A stretch of 64,000 nucleotides of DNA from positions 1,984,001 through 2,048,000 of the forward strand of contig NZ_CP011253.3 in assembly GCF_000972785.3 (NCBI RefSeq), written 5' to 3'. The notes under the pieces are model-generated. The model did no database searches, was not told the origin of the DNA, and worked only from the letters and a program-made list of their open reading frames with translations. Below are positions 45,517 to 54,459 of the stretch, in pieces. The first letter of the stretch is position 1. Every line of letters starts with the position of its first letter. Position numbers and translations under genes: made by a program. This stretch comes from Pandoraea oxalativorans (lineage in GTDB: Bacteria > Pseudomonadota > Gammaproteobacteria > Burkholderiales > Burkholderiaceae).

Positions 45517-46815
45517 ATGCCGACATACTCCACTCTCGACGCCTGGCTCGCCCATCTTGAAACCGCTCATCCTGTGGGCATCGACATGGGTCTCACGCGC
45601 ATTGGTCGCGTGAAAGACGCCCTCGGCCTGCAATTTCCGTGTCCCGTCTTCACGGTCGGCGGCACGAACGGCAAGGGCTCGACCTGCGCCATCATCGAAG
45701 CCATTCTGCTGTCGGCGGGTTACCGCGTCGGCTGCCATACGTCGCCGCATCTGATCTCGTTCAACGAGCGCGCGCGTCTGAACGGCGAGATCGTCGACGA
45801 CGCCACGCTGCTGCCGCATTTCGAGGCGGTGGAGAAAGCCCGCACGAGTTTCGACGAACCGGTCTCGCTCACGTACTTCGAATTCACCACGCTCGCGATC
45901 ATGCATATGTTCGCGACGGCCGGGCTCGATGCCGTCATTCTCGAAGTGGGCTTGGGCGGCCGACTGGACGCCGTGAACATCGTCGATGCGGATTGCGCCG
46001 TCATCACGAGCATCGACATCGACCACCAGCAATACCTCGGTAACACGCGCGAAGCCATCGCGACCGAGAAGGCGGGCATCTTCCGTGCAGGCAAACCGGC
46101 GGTTTGCGGCGACCCGATGCCGCCCAAGACCCTGCTTGACGAGGCCGAGCGCATCGGCGCCGATCTGTGGCTGTTCGGTCGCGACTTCAACTATCAGGGC
46201 GACAAGCAGCAGTGGAGCTATGGCGGACGTCAGATGCGTCGCCCGGCGCTTGCGTATCCGGCGCTTCGCGGCGCGAATCAGTTGCTCAATGCATCGGCGG
46301 CGCTCGCGGCGCTCGAATCGATGCGCGACATGTTGCCGGTCTCGGCGCAAGACATTCGACTCGGGCTCGCGTCGGTCGAGCTGCCGGGGCGTTTTCAGGT
46401 GCTGCCGGGGCGTCCGGCCGTGGTGCTCGATGTGGCGCACAACCCGCACGCCGCAGCAGCGCTGGGTCACAACCTCGACGGCATGGGCTTCTTTCCGTAC
46501 ACGTACGCCGTGTTCGGGGCGATGGCCGACAAGGATATCGAAGGCGTGCTGCGGCATCTGGTCGACAAGGTCGATCACTGGCGTTTGTGCGCGTTGCCGA
46601 CGGAGCGCGCCGCGAGTCCGGCGCTGCTCGAAGAGAAGCTTCGCGCGGTCGGGTTTGTCGAAGATGCGGATCATTCGGTCGAAACCTTCGAATCCCCTGA
46701 GAAAGCCTATGCTGCCGCGCTCGAGCAGTGCGGCGAGAATGATAGAATTGTGGTTTTTGGATCGTTCTTTACGGTGGCGGGTGTGATGTCGCACCGCAAA
46801 TTGCAACGCCATTGA
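45517..46815 (+). CDS. folC: Bifunctional folylpolyglutamate/dihydrofolate synthase
   Basis: A 432-residue Mur-ligase-fold enzyme adding glutamate to folates. The ATP loop is FTVGGTNGKGSTCA, with HTSPHLISFNERARLNG and DVAHNPHAAAALGHNL of the ligase family. The ATG at 45517 (MPTYSTLDAWLAHLE) sits right after a terminator and has no Shine-Dalgarno sequence. An in-frame GTG at 45481 lies inside the terminator stem-loop and is less likely. Confidence 0.95.
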   Translation: MPTYSTLDAWLAHLETAHPVGIDMGLTRIGRVKDALGLQFPCPVFTVGGTNGKGSTCAIIEAILLSAGYRVGCHTSPHLISFNERARLNGEIVDDATLLPHFEAVEKARTSFDEPVSLTYFEFTTLAIMHMFATAGLDAVILEVGLGGRLDAVNIVDADCAVITSIDIDHQQYLGNTREAIATEKAGIFRAGKPAVCGDPMPPKTLLDEAERIGADLWLFGRDFNYQGDKQQWSYGGRQMRRPALAYPALRGANQLLNASAALAALESMRDMLPVSAQDIRLGLASVELPGRFQVLPGRPAVVLDVAHNPHAAAALGHNLDGMGFFPYTYAVFGAMADKDIEGVLRHLVDKVDHWRLCALPTERAASPALLEEKLRAVGFVEDADHSVETFESPEKAYAAALEQCGENDRIVVFGSFFTVAGVMSHRKLQRH

Positions 46816-46928
46816 GCGCGAAAGCGCGCATGCCGTGACTTTTGCTTACGAGAATTGTCATGCGCACGACGCACCGGATGCGCGATGATCAGTCCAACGA
46901 CGCAAGTTTCGACCTGAGCCAAGGGCCT

Positions 46929-47882
46929 ATGGGATTGTTTTCCTTCCGCAAGAAAGACGCCGAAGCCGTTCCCCCGAAGCGCGGTAGCCGCAGGAGCGGC
47001 CGCACCGGCACCCGTACGGCGGGAGGAGGGGGCGAGTACAGCGAGCACGAGCAACTCGACCCGTTGCTGCCCGAAAAGCAACGCGCGCGCCGCCGTCTGG
47101 TCGGGGCGTTGGCGCTGGTGCTCGCGGCCGTCATCATTTTGCCGATGGTGCTCGCGCCCGAGCCGAAGCCGACGGCCGACGATATCGCCATCCAGATTCC
47201 CGGCAAAGACGCCAACTCGCCGCCCGTGCGCGTGAAGCCGCAGGCGGCTGCCGTGCCGCCCTCCGATGCGTCGCTCGACAAGGGGGAGGAGGCGCTCGAC
47301 AGCAGTTCGCTGGCGAACAACGCCAAGCCCGCACCGGCACCGTCCGCCGTGCCGCCGTCTGCCGCCGCACCGACACCGGCGCCGAGCGTGGTGCCCGAGC
47401 CGCAGGTGGCGCAGGCCAAGCCGGAGCCTAAGCCGGACGCCAAGCCCGATGTCAAGAAGCCGGAACAGCACGCCGACGTGAAGCCTGCGCCCAAGCCGGA
47501 CTCGCATGACGCGGCCAAGGCGCAGACCAAGCCTGCGCAAGTCAACAACAACGTCGCCGACCCGATCGCGCAGTTCGCGCAGAACAACACGGCAGCCAAA
47601 CCCGCCGCCAAGCAGGACAGTCACGACACCGCGCAGAAGACCGCCTCGAACGGCAAGTTCCTGGTGCGCATCGGCGCGTTCTCGACGCAGGACCGTGCGC
47701 AGGCGTGGCTCGTCAAACTCAAGCTGGTGAACGTGCCGAGCTACATGGTCAAGAGTTCGGTCGACGGCCGTGAACTGTATTTGCTGCGGGCAGGCCCGTT
47801 CCCGGATCGCACGTCGGCCGAAGCGGCCGGCAAGAAGATTCGCGACGCCGGTCTGACGGCGCAGGTCGCCGAGGCGGGCTGA
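46929..47882 (+). CDS. SPOR-domain inner-membrane protein (DedD/FtsN-like)
   Basis: A 317-residue bitopic protein. A short cytoplasmic part (MGLFSFRKKDAEAVPPKRG) precedes one membrane helix, LVGALALVLAAVIILPMVL (about 60-80). A Pro/Lys/Ala-rich periplasmic linker leads to the C-terminal SPOR domain FLVRIGAFSTQDRAQAWLVKLK...LYLLRAGPFPDRTSAE, which binds denuded septal peptidoglycan. The position between folC and cvpA is that of E. coli dedD. The start could also be the ATG at 46860. Confidence 0.9.
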   Translation: MGLFSFRKKDAEAVPPKRGSRRSGRTGTRTAGGGGEYSEHEQLDPLLPEKQRARRRLVGALALVLAAVIILPMVLAPEPKPTADDIAIQIPGKDANSPPVRVKPQAAAVPPSDASLDKGEEALDSSSLANNAKPAPAPSAVPPSAAAPTPAPSVVPEPQVAQAKPEPKPDAKPDVKKPEQHADVKPAPKPDSHDAAKAQTKPAQVNNNVADPIAQFAQNNTAAKPAAKQDSHDTAQKTASNGKFLVRIGAFSTQDRAQAWLVKLKLVNVPSYMVKSSVDGRELYLLRAGPFPDRTSAEAAGKKIRDAGLTAQVAEAG

Positions 47883-47883
47883 G

Positions 47884-48819
47884 TTGGGCGATACGGTGCA
47901 TAGCGGTCTGTTGACCGTGGTGGATTACGCGGCCATCGCTATTCTGGTCGGGTCGATGTTGCTCGGCATGTTGCGCGGTCTGGTGCGCGAGTTGTTCAAC
48001 CTCGTGGGCTGGGTGGTCGCGTTCTTCGTCGCGCGCGCCTTCGGTCCGAGCGTCGCTCACTGGCTACCGGCCGATTTGCCGGGCGGCGAACTGACGCAAG
48101 GGGCGCTGGGTTTTCTGCTGGTGCTCGTGGCCGTGGTGTTCGGCGCCGGGATCGTCAGCGCGCTCGTGGGGCGCATGACCGACATGATCGGCCTGCGTCC
48201 GGCCGATCGCGGGTTGGGCATGCTTTTCGGCATTGTTCGCGGCATTTTGCTCTTGATGTTGTTGATGGTCGCCGCCAAGTTAACGACGTTGCCCCAACAA
48301 CCGGTCTGGCAGCATTCGGTGACGCGTCCGTGGGTCGAGGCGGGGCTGGAGCGGCTGATGCCGTATCTGCCGGAGCCGGTGCAGTACTACCTGCGCAAGC
48401 CGGACGCCGCCGTGCCGAGCGTCAATCCATTGGGAATGACGGTTCCCTTGCCACAAATGGAGCCTTATCGTGGTGCGCCTGAGGCAAGCGGCCAGGGCGG
48501 CCAGGGTGGTCGGGGCTTGCAGCCCGGTGCGCCGGGCCAGCCGACGGGCGGACAGAACGGACAGAGCGGTGCGTCGAACGGCGTCGTCGATCAGGTGGCG
48601 CGCGGCGTGACGACCGAAGTGGTGAACGAAGTGAAGACAGGCGCTACGAAGGCCGTCTCGACCCGATTGTCGAACCTGATGGGCGGCGCGGGAACGGGAT
48701 TGAGCGCGCAGGGCGCGGGCGACACGGCGAATGGCCAGCAGCAGGGGTGGGGAATGCGCAGTGGCGGATCCAACGGATCGTCCACGCCATCGACCGGCCT
48801 GCACAACGTTTCCGAATGA
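47884..48819 (+). CDS. cvpA: CvpA family membrane protein
   Basis: A 311-residue protein with four predicted membrane helices in the first 165 residues: LLTVVDYAAIAILVGSMLLGMLRGLVREL, LVGWVVAFFVARAFG, ALGFLLVLVAVVFGAGIVSALVGRM and LGMLFGIVRGILLLMLLMVAAK. The E. coli homologue is needed for colicin V production and envelope tolerance. The Gly/Gln-rich C-terminal tail of about 120 residues is longer than in E. coli (162 residues). The start is a TTG one base after the previous stop; GTG at 47896 is the alternative. Followed by purF as in E. coli. Confidence 0.88.
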   Translation: MGDTVHSGLLTVVDYAAIAILVGSMLLGMLRGLVRELFNLVGWVVAFFVARAFGPSVAHWLPADLPGGELTQGALGFLLVLVAVVFGAGIVSALVGRMTDMIGLRPADRGLGMLFGIVRGILLLMLLMVAAKLTTLPQQPVWQHSVTRPWVEAGLERLMPYLPEPVQYYLRKPDAAVPSVNPLGMTVPLPQMEPYRGAPEASGQGGQGGRGLQPGAPGQPTGGQNGQSGASNGVVDQVARGVTTEVVNEVKTGATKAVSTRLSNLMGGAGTGLSAQGAGDTANGQQQGWGMRSGGSNGSSTPSTGLHNVSE

Positions 48820-48874
48820 CGGATAATACAGTTCGTTTGATGCAGATTTCGATGTTTTTTGAAGGATTCATGCC

Positions 48875-50395
48875 ATGTGTGGCATCGTCGGTGTAGTCTC
48901 CAAATCCCCGGTCAACCAGTTCATCTACGATAGTCTGCTGCTGTTGCAGCACCGCGGCCAGGACGCCGCCGGTATCGCGACGACGGATGGCCAGTCCTTC
49001 TACATGCACAAGGGCAACGGCATGGTGCGCGACGTGTTCCGCACGCGTAACATGCGCGACTTGCCGGGCACGGTGGGCATCGGTCAGGTGCGCTATCCGA
49101 CCGCAGGCTCGTCGAGTGCGGCACAGGCCCAGCCGTTCTACGTGAATGCCCCCTACGGCATCGTGCTCGCCCACAACGGCAACCTGACGAACTGGGAACA
49201 GCTCAAGGACGAGATGTTCCGTGTCGATCGTCGCCACATCAACACCACGTCCGACTCCGAAGTCCTGCTCAACGTGCTCGCGCACGAACTGCAGGAAAGC
49301 TCGCGCGACGGCCTGTCCGTCGACTCGCTGTTCCAGGCCGTGGGCAAGGTGCACAACCGTCTGCGCGGCTCGTACGCCATCGTCTCGATCATCTCCGGTT
49401 TCGGTCTGCTCGCCTTCCGCGATCCGCATGGCATTCGTCCGCTGTGTATCGGCCGCTTCGACGGCCCGAACGGTACGGAGTGGATGATTGCATCGGAGTC
49501 GGTGGCCCTCGAAGGCATGGGCTTCGCATTCGAGCGCGACGTCAAGCCGGGCGAGGCGATCTTCATCAGCAACGACGGCGAACTGACGTCGCAGCAATGC
49601 GCACCGGCATCGTCGATGCATCCGTGCATTTTCGAACTCGTGTATCTGGCCCGTCCGGATTCGGTGCTCGACGGCGTGCCCGTGTACGACGCTCGTCTGC
49701 GCATGGGCGACTACCTCGCCGAGAAGATTCGCCGCGAGATCGATTACAAGGACATCGACGTCGTCATGCCGATTCCGGATTCCAGCCGTCCCGCTGCGAT
49801 GCAAGTCGCCAAGCGTCTGGGTCTGAACTATCGCGAAGGCTTCTTCAAGAACCGTTACGTCGGCCGTACCTTCATCATGCCGGGCCAGGCGATGCGCAAG
49901 AAGTCGGTGCGTCAGAAGCTCAACGCGATGCGCGTCGAGTTCAAGGACAAGAATGTGCTGATCGTCGACGACTCGATCGTGCGCGGCACGACCAGCCAGG
50001 AAATCGTGCAAATGGCGCGCGACGCGGGTGCCCGCAAGGTGATCTTCGCCTCGGCTGCGCCGCCCGTGAAGTTCCCTAACGTGTACGGTATCGACATGCC
50101 CACGCGTAGCGAACTCGTCGCCCATGATCGCAGCGACGAGGAAGTGGCTCGCATCATCGGTGCGGACGAACTGATCTATCAGGACGTCGAGGACATGAAG
50201 GCCGCGGTGCGCGACATCAACCCGGCGCTGTCGGACTTCGATGCCTCGTGCTTCGACGGCAACTACATCACCGGCGACGTCACGCCCGAGTACCTGAATC
50301 GCCTGGAGCAGCAACGCAAGGCACCGAAGGCGCCGGTCGTGGAAGCGAGCGAAGGCGATGACGGCGAGCCGCGCGGCGCGCAACTGGGCCTCTGA
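48875..50395 (+). CDS. purF: Amidophosphoribosyltransferase
   Basis: A 506-residue enzyme for the first committed step of purine synthesis. Cys2 of MCGIVGVVSKSPVNQ is the glutaminase nucleophile after Met removal, with LLQHRGQDAAGIAT. The PRPP site is VLIVDDSIVRGTTSQEIV. GAAGGA precedes the ATG. Last gene of the accD-purF group; an independent riboswitch-controlled unit follows. Confidence 0.98.
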   Translation: MCGIVGVVSKSPVNQFIYDSLLLLQHRGQDAAGIATTDGQSFYMHKGNGMVRDVFRTRNMRDLPGTVGIGQVRYPTAGSSSAAQAQPFYVNAPYGIVLAHNGNLTNWEQLKDEMFRVDRRHINTTSDSEVLLNVLAHELQESSRDGLSVDSLFQAVGKVHNRLRGSYAIVSIISGFGLLAFRDPHGIRPLCIGRFDGPNGTEWMIASESVALEGMGFAFERDVKPGEAIFISNDGELTSQQCAPASSMHPCIFELVYLARPDSVLDGVPVYDARLRMGDYLAEKIRREIDYKDIDVVMPIPDSSRPAAMQVAKRLGLNYREGFFKNRYVGRTFIMPGQAMRKKSVRQKLNAMRVEFKDKNVLIVDDSIVRGTTSQEIVQMARDAGARKVIFASAAPPVKFPNVYGIDMPTRSELVAHDRSDEEVARIIGADELIYQDVEDMKAAVRDINPALSDFDASCFDGNYITGDVTPEYLNRLEQQRKAPKAPVVEASEGDDGEPRGAQLGL

Positions 50396-50510
50396 ACCTT
50401 GCGCGGCCGGGCCTGACATGGCCGGAAGGCTTGTCGGGCCGGGGCTGCCGAGGCCACAGGAGCGGTCGGCGGAGGTTTTCCTTCTCCTGTTGCAACGTGC
50501 TACACTGCTT

Positions 50511-50574
50511 CTCACGTCGATTTGATTTCAGCTTGCGGACGTGGGGGAATATCCCCGAAACAGCTAAAGCGAGG
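50511..50574 (+). ncRNA. SAM-II riboswitch in the metZ leader
   Basis: Stem P1 is CACGTC (50513-50518) with GACGTG (50538-50543). Its loop carries GATTTGATTTC and AGCTTGCG. GCTT (50531-50534) can pair with AAGC (50567-50570) in the downstream ACAGCTAAAGCG, giving the SAM-II pseudoknot. GATTT, GCTTGC and GCTAAAGC are the conserved SAM-II blocks. An extra hairpin GGGG-AATAT-CCCC (50544-50556) lies in the connecting loop, as in some family members. TACACT at 50501-50506 is a likely -10, placing the transcript start at the aptamer. SAM should lower metZ expression. Confidence 0.85.
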
Positions 50575-50593
50575 CCTAGACAGATGGATTTCG

Positions 50594-50634
50594 AGCCCGT
50601 TTTGCTGACAAGCGAAACGGGCTTTTCTTTTTTT
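50594..50634 (+). terminator. Intrinsic terminator between the SAM-II aptamer and metZ
   Basis: AGCCCGTTT (50594-50602) pairs with AAACGGGCT (50615-50623) around 12 bases, followed by TTTCTTTTTTT. It lies 20 bases after the aptamer and 38 bases before metZ, so it could be the expression platform of the riboswitch. Confidence 0.85.
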
Positions 50635-50671
50635 GGCTGGCGAGTGCGCCGACCCAATGACGAGACACACG

Positions 50672-51859
50672 ATGGATTCCTTCGACTTCGATACCCTGGC
50701 GGTGCGCGCGGGCACGCAACGCTCCGAGTTTGGTGAACACTCCGAGGCGCTGTTCCTGACCTCGAGCTTCGTTTTTAAGAGCGCGGCCGAGGCCGCCGAG
50801 CGCTTCGCCCATTCGGAAGAAGGGTTCACATACTCGCGCTTCACCAACCCGACCGTATCGATGTTCCAGGACCGTCTGGCCGCACTCGAAGGCGGGGAGG
50901 CCTGCATGGCGACGGCGTCGGGCATGAGCGCCATCGTCTCGGTCGTGATGACGGCCCTGTCGGCTGGCGACCACCTCGTCAGTTCGCAGAGCATCTTCGG
51001 CTCGACGCTGAACGTGTTCTCGCAGATCTTCAGCCGCTTCGGCGTCGAGACGACCTTCGTCGACCCGACCGACCTCGACGCCTGGCGCGCCGCGATCCGT
51101 CCGAACACGAAGATGTTCTTCCTCGAGACGCTGTCCAACCCGCTCACCGACATCGCCGACATCGAAGCCATCGGCAAGATCGCGAAGGAAGCGGGCGCGC
51201 TGTTCGTCGTCGACAACTGTTTCTGCACGCCGGTGTTGCAGCGTCCGATCGAGTACGGTGCAGACGTCGTGGTGCACTCGGCGACGAAGTACCTCGATGG
51301 TCAGGGTCGCGTGCTGGGTGGCGCGATCGTTGGCAAGAAGGACTTCATCATGGGCAAGGTCTTCACGTTCGTGCGCAGCGCGGGCCCGACGCTCTCGGCG
51401 TTCAACGCATGGGTGTTGCTCAAGGGACTGGAAACGCTGTCGCTGCGTGTCGAGAAGCAATCGGCCAACGCACTGGAGCTCGCACAATGGCTGGAGCAGC
51501 AGCCGCAGATCGGTCGTGTGTACTATCCGGGCCTGCCGTCGCATCCGCAATACGAACTCGCGAAGCGTCAGCAGAAGGCGGGGGGCGCGATTGTCGCCTT
51601 CGAACTCAAGGGCGCGACGCCTGCCGAGCAGCGTGAGAACGCATGGCGTCTGATCGACAACACGCGGGTGTGTTCGATCACGGGCAACCTCGGCGACACG
51701 CGTACGACCATCACGCACCCGGCCAGCACGACGCACGGTCGCATCACGCCGGAAGCGCGTGCCGCAGCGGGCATCACCGAGGGGCTGATCCGTCTGGCCG
51801 TCGGTCTGGAGTCGCCGGCCGACATTCAGGCCGATCTGGCGCGCGGTTTCGTGAGCTGA
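50672..51859 (+). CDS. metZ: O-succinylhomoserine sulfhydrylase
   Basis: A 395-residue PLP enzyme of the Cys/Met metabolism family, making homocysteine directly from O-succinylhomoserine and sulfide. Lys206 in [17 protein letters not shown] binds [28 protein letters not shown] and SLGDTRT-like [21 protein letters not shown] are family segments. [16 protein letters not shown] is the usual start, so the ATG at 50672 was chosen over that at 50657. The SAM-II riboswitch upstream supports a role in methionine synthesis. Confidence 0.93.
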   Translation: MDSFDFDTLAVRAGTQRSEFGEHSEALFLTSSFVFKSAAEAAERFAHSEEGFTYSRFTNPTVSMFQDRLAALEGGEACMATASGMSAIVSVVMTALSAGDHLVSSQSIFGSTLNVFSQIFSRFGVETTFVDPTDLDAWRAAIRPNTKMFFLETLSNPLTDIADIEAIGKIAKEAGALFVVDNCFCTPVLQRPIEYGADVVVHSATKYLDGQGRVLGGAIVGKKDFIMGKVFTFVRSAGPTLSAFNAWVLLKGLETLSLRVEKQSANALELAQWLEQQPQIGRVYYPGLPSHPQYELAKRQQKAGGAIVAFELKGATPAEQRENAWRLIDNTRVCSITGNLGDTRTTITHPASTTHGRITPEARAAAGITEGLIRLAVGLESPADIQADLARGFVS

Positions 51860-51875
51860 GCGGATCGAACACGTC

Positions 51876-52946
51876 ATGAGCAAATTCTGGAGTGCGGGCG
51901 TCGCCGAACTGACACCCTATGTCCCCGGCGAGCAGCCGCAGATGCAGCGGCTCATCAAACTCAATACCAACGAGAATCCGTACGGCCCGTCGCCGCGCGT
52001 GCTCGCCGCCATTCGCGACGCGCTCGGCGCGGATGCCGATGCCCTGAAGCTGTATCCGGACCCGGATGCACGCCGCTTCAAGCAGGCCATCGCGACGCGC
52101 TTCGGTCTGGAAGTGGCTAACGTGCACGTGGGCAACGGTTCGGACGAAGTGCTGGCCAACGTGTTTCAGGGCCTGCTCAGGCACGACAAGCCGATCTTGT
52201 ATCCGGACATCACGTATAGCTTCTATCCCGTGTACTGCGGGCTGTACGGCGTGGCGTTCGAGAACGTGCCGCTGACCGACACGTTCGAGATCGACGTCGA
52301 CGCTTACCTCAAGCCGAACGGCGGCATCATTTTCCCGAATCCGAACGCGCCGACCGGGCGCGCGCTGGCGTCGGGCGAGATCGAGCGTCTGCTGGCAGGC
52401 AACCCGGATTCGGTGGTAGTGATCGACGAGGCTTACGTCGATTTCGGTGGCGAGACGGCGGCGACGCTGATCGCGAAATATCCGAATCTGCTCGTCGTGC
52501 AAACGCTGTCGAAGTCGCGCTCACTGGCGGGGTTGCGTCTCGGTTTCGCCATCGGTAATCCGGATCTGATCGAAGCGCTGGAGCGCGTGAAGAACAGCTT
52601 CAACTCGTATCCGCTCGACCGCCTGGCGCAAGCGGCGGGGGTTGCGGCCATCGAAGACGAGGCGTATTTCAACGAGACGCGTCAAGCTGTGATCGCGAGT
52701 CGCGATGCGCTCACAGTGCGGCTGTCGGCACTCGGCTTCGACGTGTTGCCGTCGACGGCGAACTTCGTATTCGCGCGGCATCCGTCGCACGATGCGGCGC
52801 AACTGGCGGCGTCGTTGCGTGAGCGTTCGATCATCGTGCGTCACTTCAAACACGCACGCATCGCCCAGTTCCTGCGAATCACGGTTGGCAAAGAGAGTGA
52901 GTGCACGGCATTGACCGATGCGCTGCGTGGGGTGCTCGGGACATAA
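51876..52946 (+). CDS. hisC: Histidinol-phosphate aminotransferase
   Basis: A 356-residue class II PLP aminotransferase. [42 protein letters not shown] and the PLP lysine in [19 protein letters not shown] are visible. It starts 16 bp after metZ and ends at a terminator. Away from the main his operon, it may be one of two HisC paralogues and could also act on aromatic amino acids. Confidence 0.9.
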   Translation: MSKFWSAGVAELTPYVPGEQPQMQRLIKLNTNENPYGPSPRVLAAIRDALGADADALKLYPDPDARRFKQAIATRFGLEVANVHVGNGSDEVLANVFQGLLRHDKPILYPDITYSFYPVYCGLYGVAFENVPLTDTFEIDVDAYLKPNGGIIFPNPNAPTGRALASGEIERLLAGNPDSVVVIDEAYVDFGGETAATLIAKYPNLLVVQTLSKSRSLAGLRLGFAIGNPDLIEALERVKNSFNSYPLDRLAQAAGVAAIEDEAYFNETRQAVIASRDALTVRLSALGFDVLPSTANFVFARHPSHDAAQLAASLRERSIIVRHFKHARIAQFLRITVGKESECTALTDALRGVLGT

Positions 52947-52978
52947 CGCGTAGACGGCAGGCCGGTCGCGACTTGGAG

Positions 52979-53027
52979 GCGATGGGGGAGGGGCGCAACA
53001 TTGAGCCCTTCCCCCATCGCGTTTTTG
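52979..53027 (+). terminator. Intrinsic terminator after hisC
   Basis: A 16-bp stem with one G-U pair (52979-52994 with 53005-53020), a 10-nt loop, then GTTTTTGTT. It closes the metZ-hisC unit. Confidence 0.9.
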
Positions 53028-53067
53028 TTCGTATGTCAGCGGGGGACGCCTGCGCCCGAGTGCGGAC

Positions 53068-53083
53068 CTGTCAACGTTGACAG
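53068..53083. promoter_or_regulatory. 16-bp palindrome of lux-box shape upstream of the delta-60 gene
   Basis: CTGTCAAC/GTTGACAG is a perfect dyad with the CT-N12-AG form of LuxR-type binding sites, 132 bp before the start codon. It overlaps the left inverted repeat that bounds the gene, so it may instead be a recombination footprint. Confidence 0.4.
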
Positions 53084-53086
53084 TTG
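53072..53086 (+). repeat. Left inverted repeat flanking the delta-60 gene
   Basis: CAACGTTGACAGTTG matches the reverse complement of 54442-54456 at 14 of 15 bases. The two copies bound a 1.38-kb segment that contains only the delta-60 repeat gene. Confidence 0.6.
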
Positions 53087-53215
53087 TTGCGCGTAAGGAG
53101 CCCGGATCAGTATGACGGCGAGACGTCCGCGTCTCCTGGGGTAGCCGTCTTCGTGCGGGAAATGGGTGGCACAGACGGACGGTGGCCTCTTCACTTACAC
53201 AGCGTGGAGGGCATC

Positions 53216-54436
53216 ATGAGTAAATCGTTGCGCAGTGGCGAGTTCGATCCGACATTCGGTCAGGGTGGGCACGTGGATATGTCGGTGCAGATGCCGGCTG
53301 CAATGTTGCTGCCAGATCAGAAGATTGTTCTCGCCGGTACGCTGCCGAGTGCTGTGGGTCTTATGGTGTACCGGTTGATGCCCAACGGCCGCCCGGACCC
53401 GTCGTTCGGCGAAACGGGCGTCGAGGTTCGTTTTCCCCATGACTTCTTTGGTAGTTTTAGGCCGTTCAAGCTGATGCGGCAGTCCAGTGGCAAATTCGTG
53501 GTCGCGGGCACGCTGGATATCACCGATACCGTCAGCCGTGGGCTCGTAGCGCGACTGCATCCCGACGGCCGCCTCGACGAGACTTTCGGCAATGGCGGCG
53601 TGACCCTCGTCGAGGTTCCGGAAGGTCCGGGCAACCGGATTCGGGGCGCAATGATGTTGCCCGACGACAAGATTGTGATGGTCGTTCATTGTGTCATGGG
53701 CCTGGACAACTTTATTGGAGTTTTCGTCCGTCTGGCGCCCGACGGCACGTTCGATTACACGTTTGGCGAGGGTGGCTTTGCCCGCACCATTGCCAGGGGG
53801 GTGAACGTTCTCCATGCGAGCTTGCTGCCTGACGGCAAGATACTACTTGCTGGAGGTGGGGCATCTCCCGCCCCGACCAAGATGTTGGTGGCGCGTTTCC
53901 TAAGCAATGGACAGGCCGACGTGTCGTTCGGTGCGGATGGTTATGCCTATCTCGAGTATTCGGAGACATTTCCGGACACCTCGGCCTGGCAGGTTCAGGG
54001 GGTTGTTCCGCAGGCCGATGGGAAGTCCATGCTGATGGGCAACTGTCGTGACCCGGGATTCAAAAGCTTGAGCTGGTACTCGCGACTGCTTCCCGACGGT
54101 TCGATCGACACGTCTTTCAACGGTGGTGAACTGCTTTTTTCCCAGGCGGGCGACGTTCAGTGGTCGGGACTCGCGTTGGCGGTCACGCCCGACGGCAAGG
54201 GCGTAGCCACCGGTGCGACCCTGGGTGTCTCGAAAGCCCTGTTCGAGCGCATCGGGCCGAATGGTGAGCCCGATCCGAGCTTTGGCGACGGGGGTATTGT
54301 GCTGGCCGAACTGCCCACTCCGAATGCACTATGGACGCCTTATCAATTGCTGGTCCAGTCAGACAGCGAACTGTTGATCGTTGCGTTTACGCTCCTCCAT
54401 TCCTCGCCGACACGGTTGAGTCGAATGCTTCTCTGA
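53216..54436 (+). CDS. Delta-60 repeat protein (beta-propeller-like)
   Basis: A 406-residue protein built of seven repeats with the signature G-x-x-D-x-(S/T)-F-G-x-x-G. Copies begin near residues 8 (GEFDPTFGQGG), 58 (GRPDPSFGETG), 118 (GRLDETFGNGG), 177 (GTFDYTFGEGG), 232 (GQADVSFGADG), 296 (GSIDTSFNGG) and 350 (GEPDPSFGDGG), about 57 residues apart. Each is followed by a (M)LLPDxKI(V/L)LAG strand pair, as in the delta-60 repeat family. Seven blades suggest a closed propeller. No signal peptide or sorting motif is present. GGAGGG precedes the ATG. Codon use looks less GC3-rich than in its neighbours, consistent with transfer. Function unknown. Confidence 0.88.
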   Translation: MSKSLRSGEFDPTFGQGGHVDMSVQMPAAMLLPDQKIVLAGTLPSAVGLMVYRLMPNGRPDPSFGETGVEVRFPHDFFGSFRPFKLMRQSSGKFVVAGTLDITDTVSRGLVARLHPDGRLDETFGNGGVTLVEVPEGPGNRIRGAMMLPDDKIVMVVHCVMGLDNFIGVFVRLAPDGTFDYTFGEGGFARTIARGVNVLHASLLPDGKILLAGGGASPAPTKMLVARFLSNGQADVSFGADGYAYLEYSETFPDTSAWQVQGVVPQADGKSMLMGNCRDPGFKSLSWYSRLLPDGSIDTSFNGGELLFSQAGDVQWSGLALAVTPDGKGVATGATLGVSKALFERIGPNGEPDPSFGDGGIVLAELPTPNALWTPYQLLVQSDSELLIVAFTLLHSSPTRLSRMLL

Positions 54437-54441
54437 GTGTG

Positions 54442-54456
54442 CAACTGCCAACGTTG
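54442..54456 (-). repeat. Right inverted repeat flanking the delta-60 gene
   Basis: CAACTGCCAACGTTG is the partner of 53072-53086. It overlaps a perfect 14-bp palindrome TGCCAAC/GTTGGCA at 54446-54459 that abuts the stop codon of the MFS remnant. Confidence 0.6.
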
Positions 54457-54459
54457 GCA

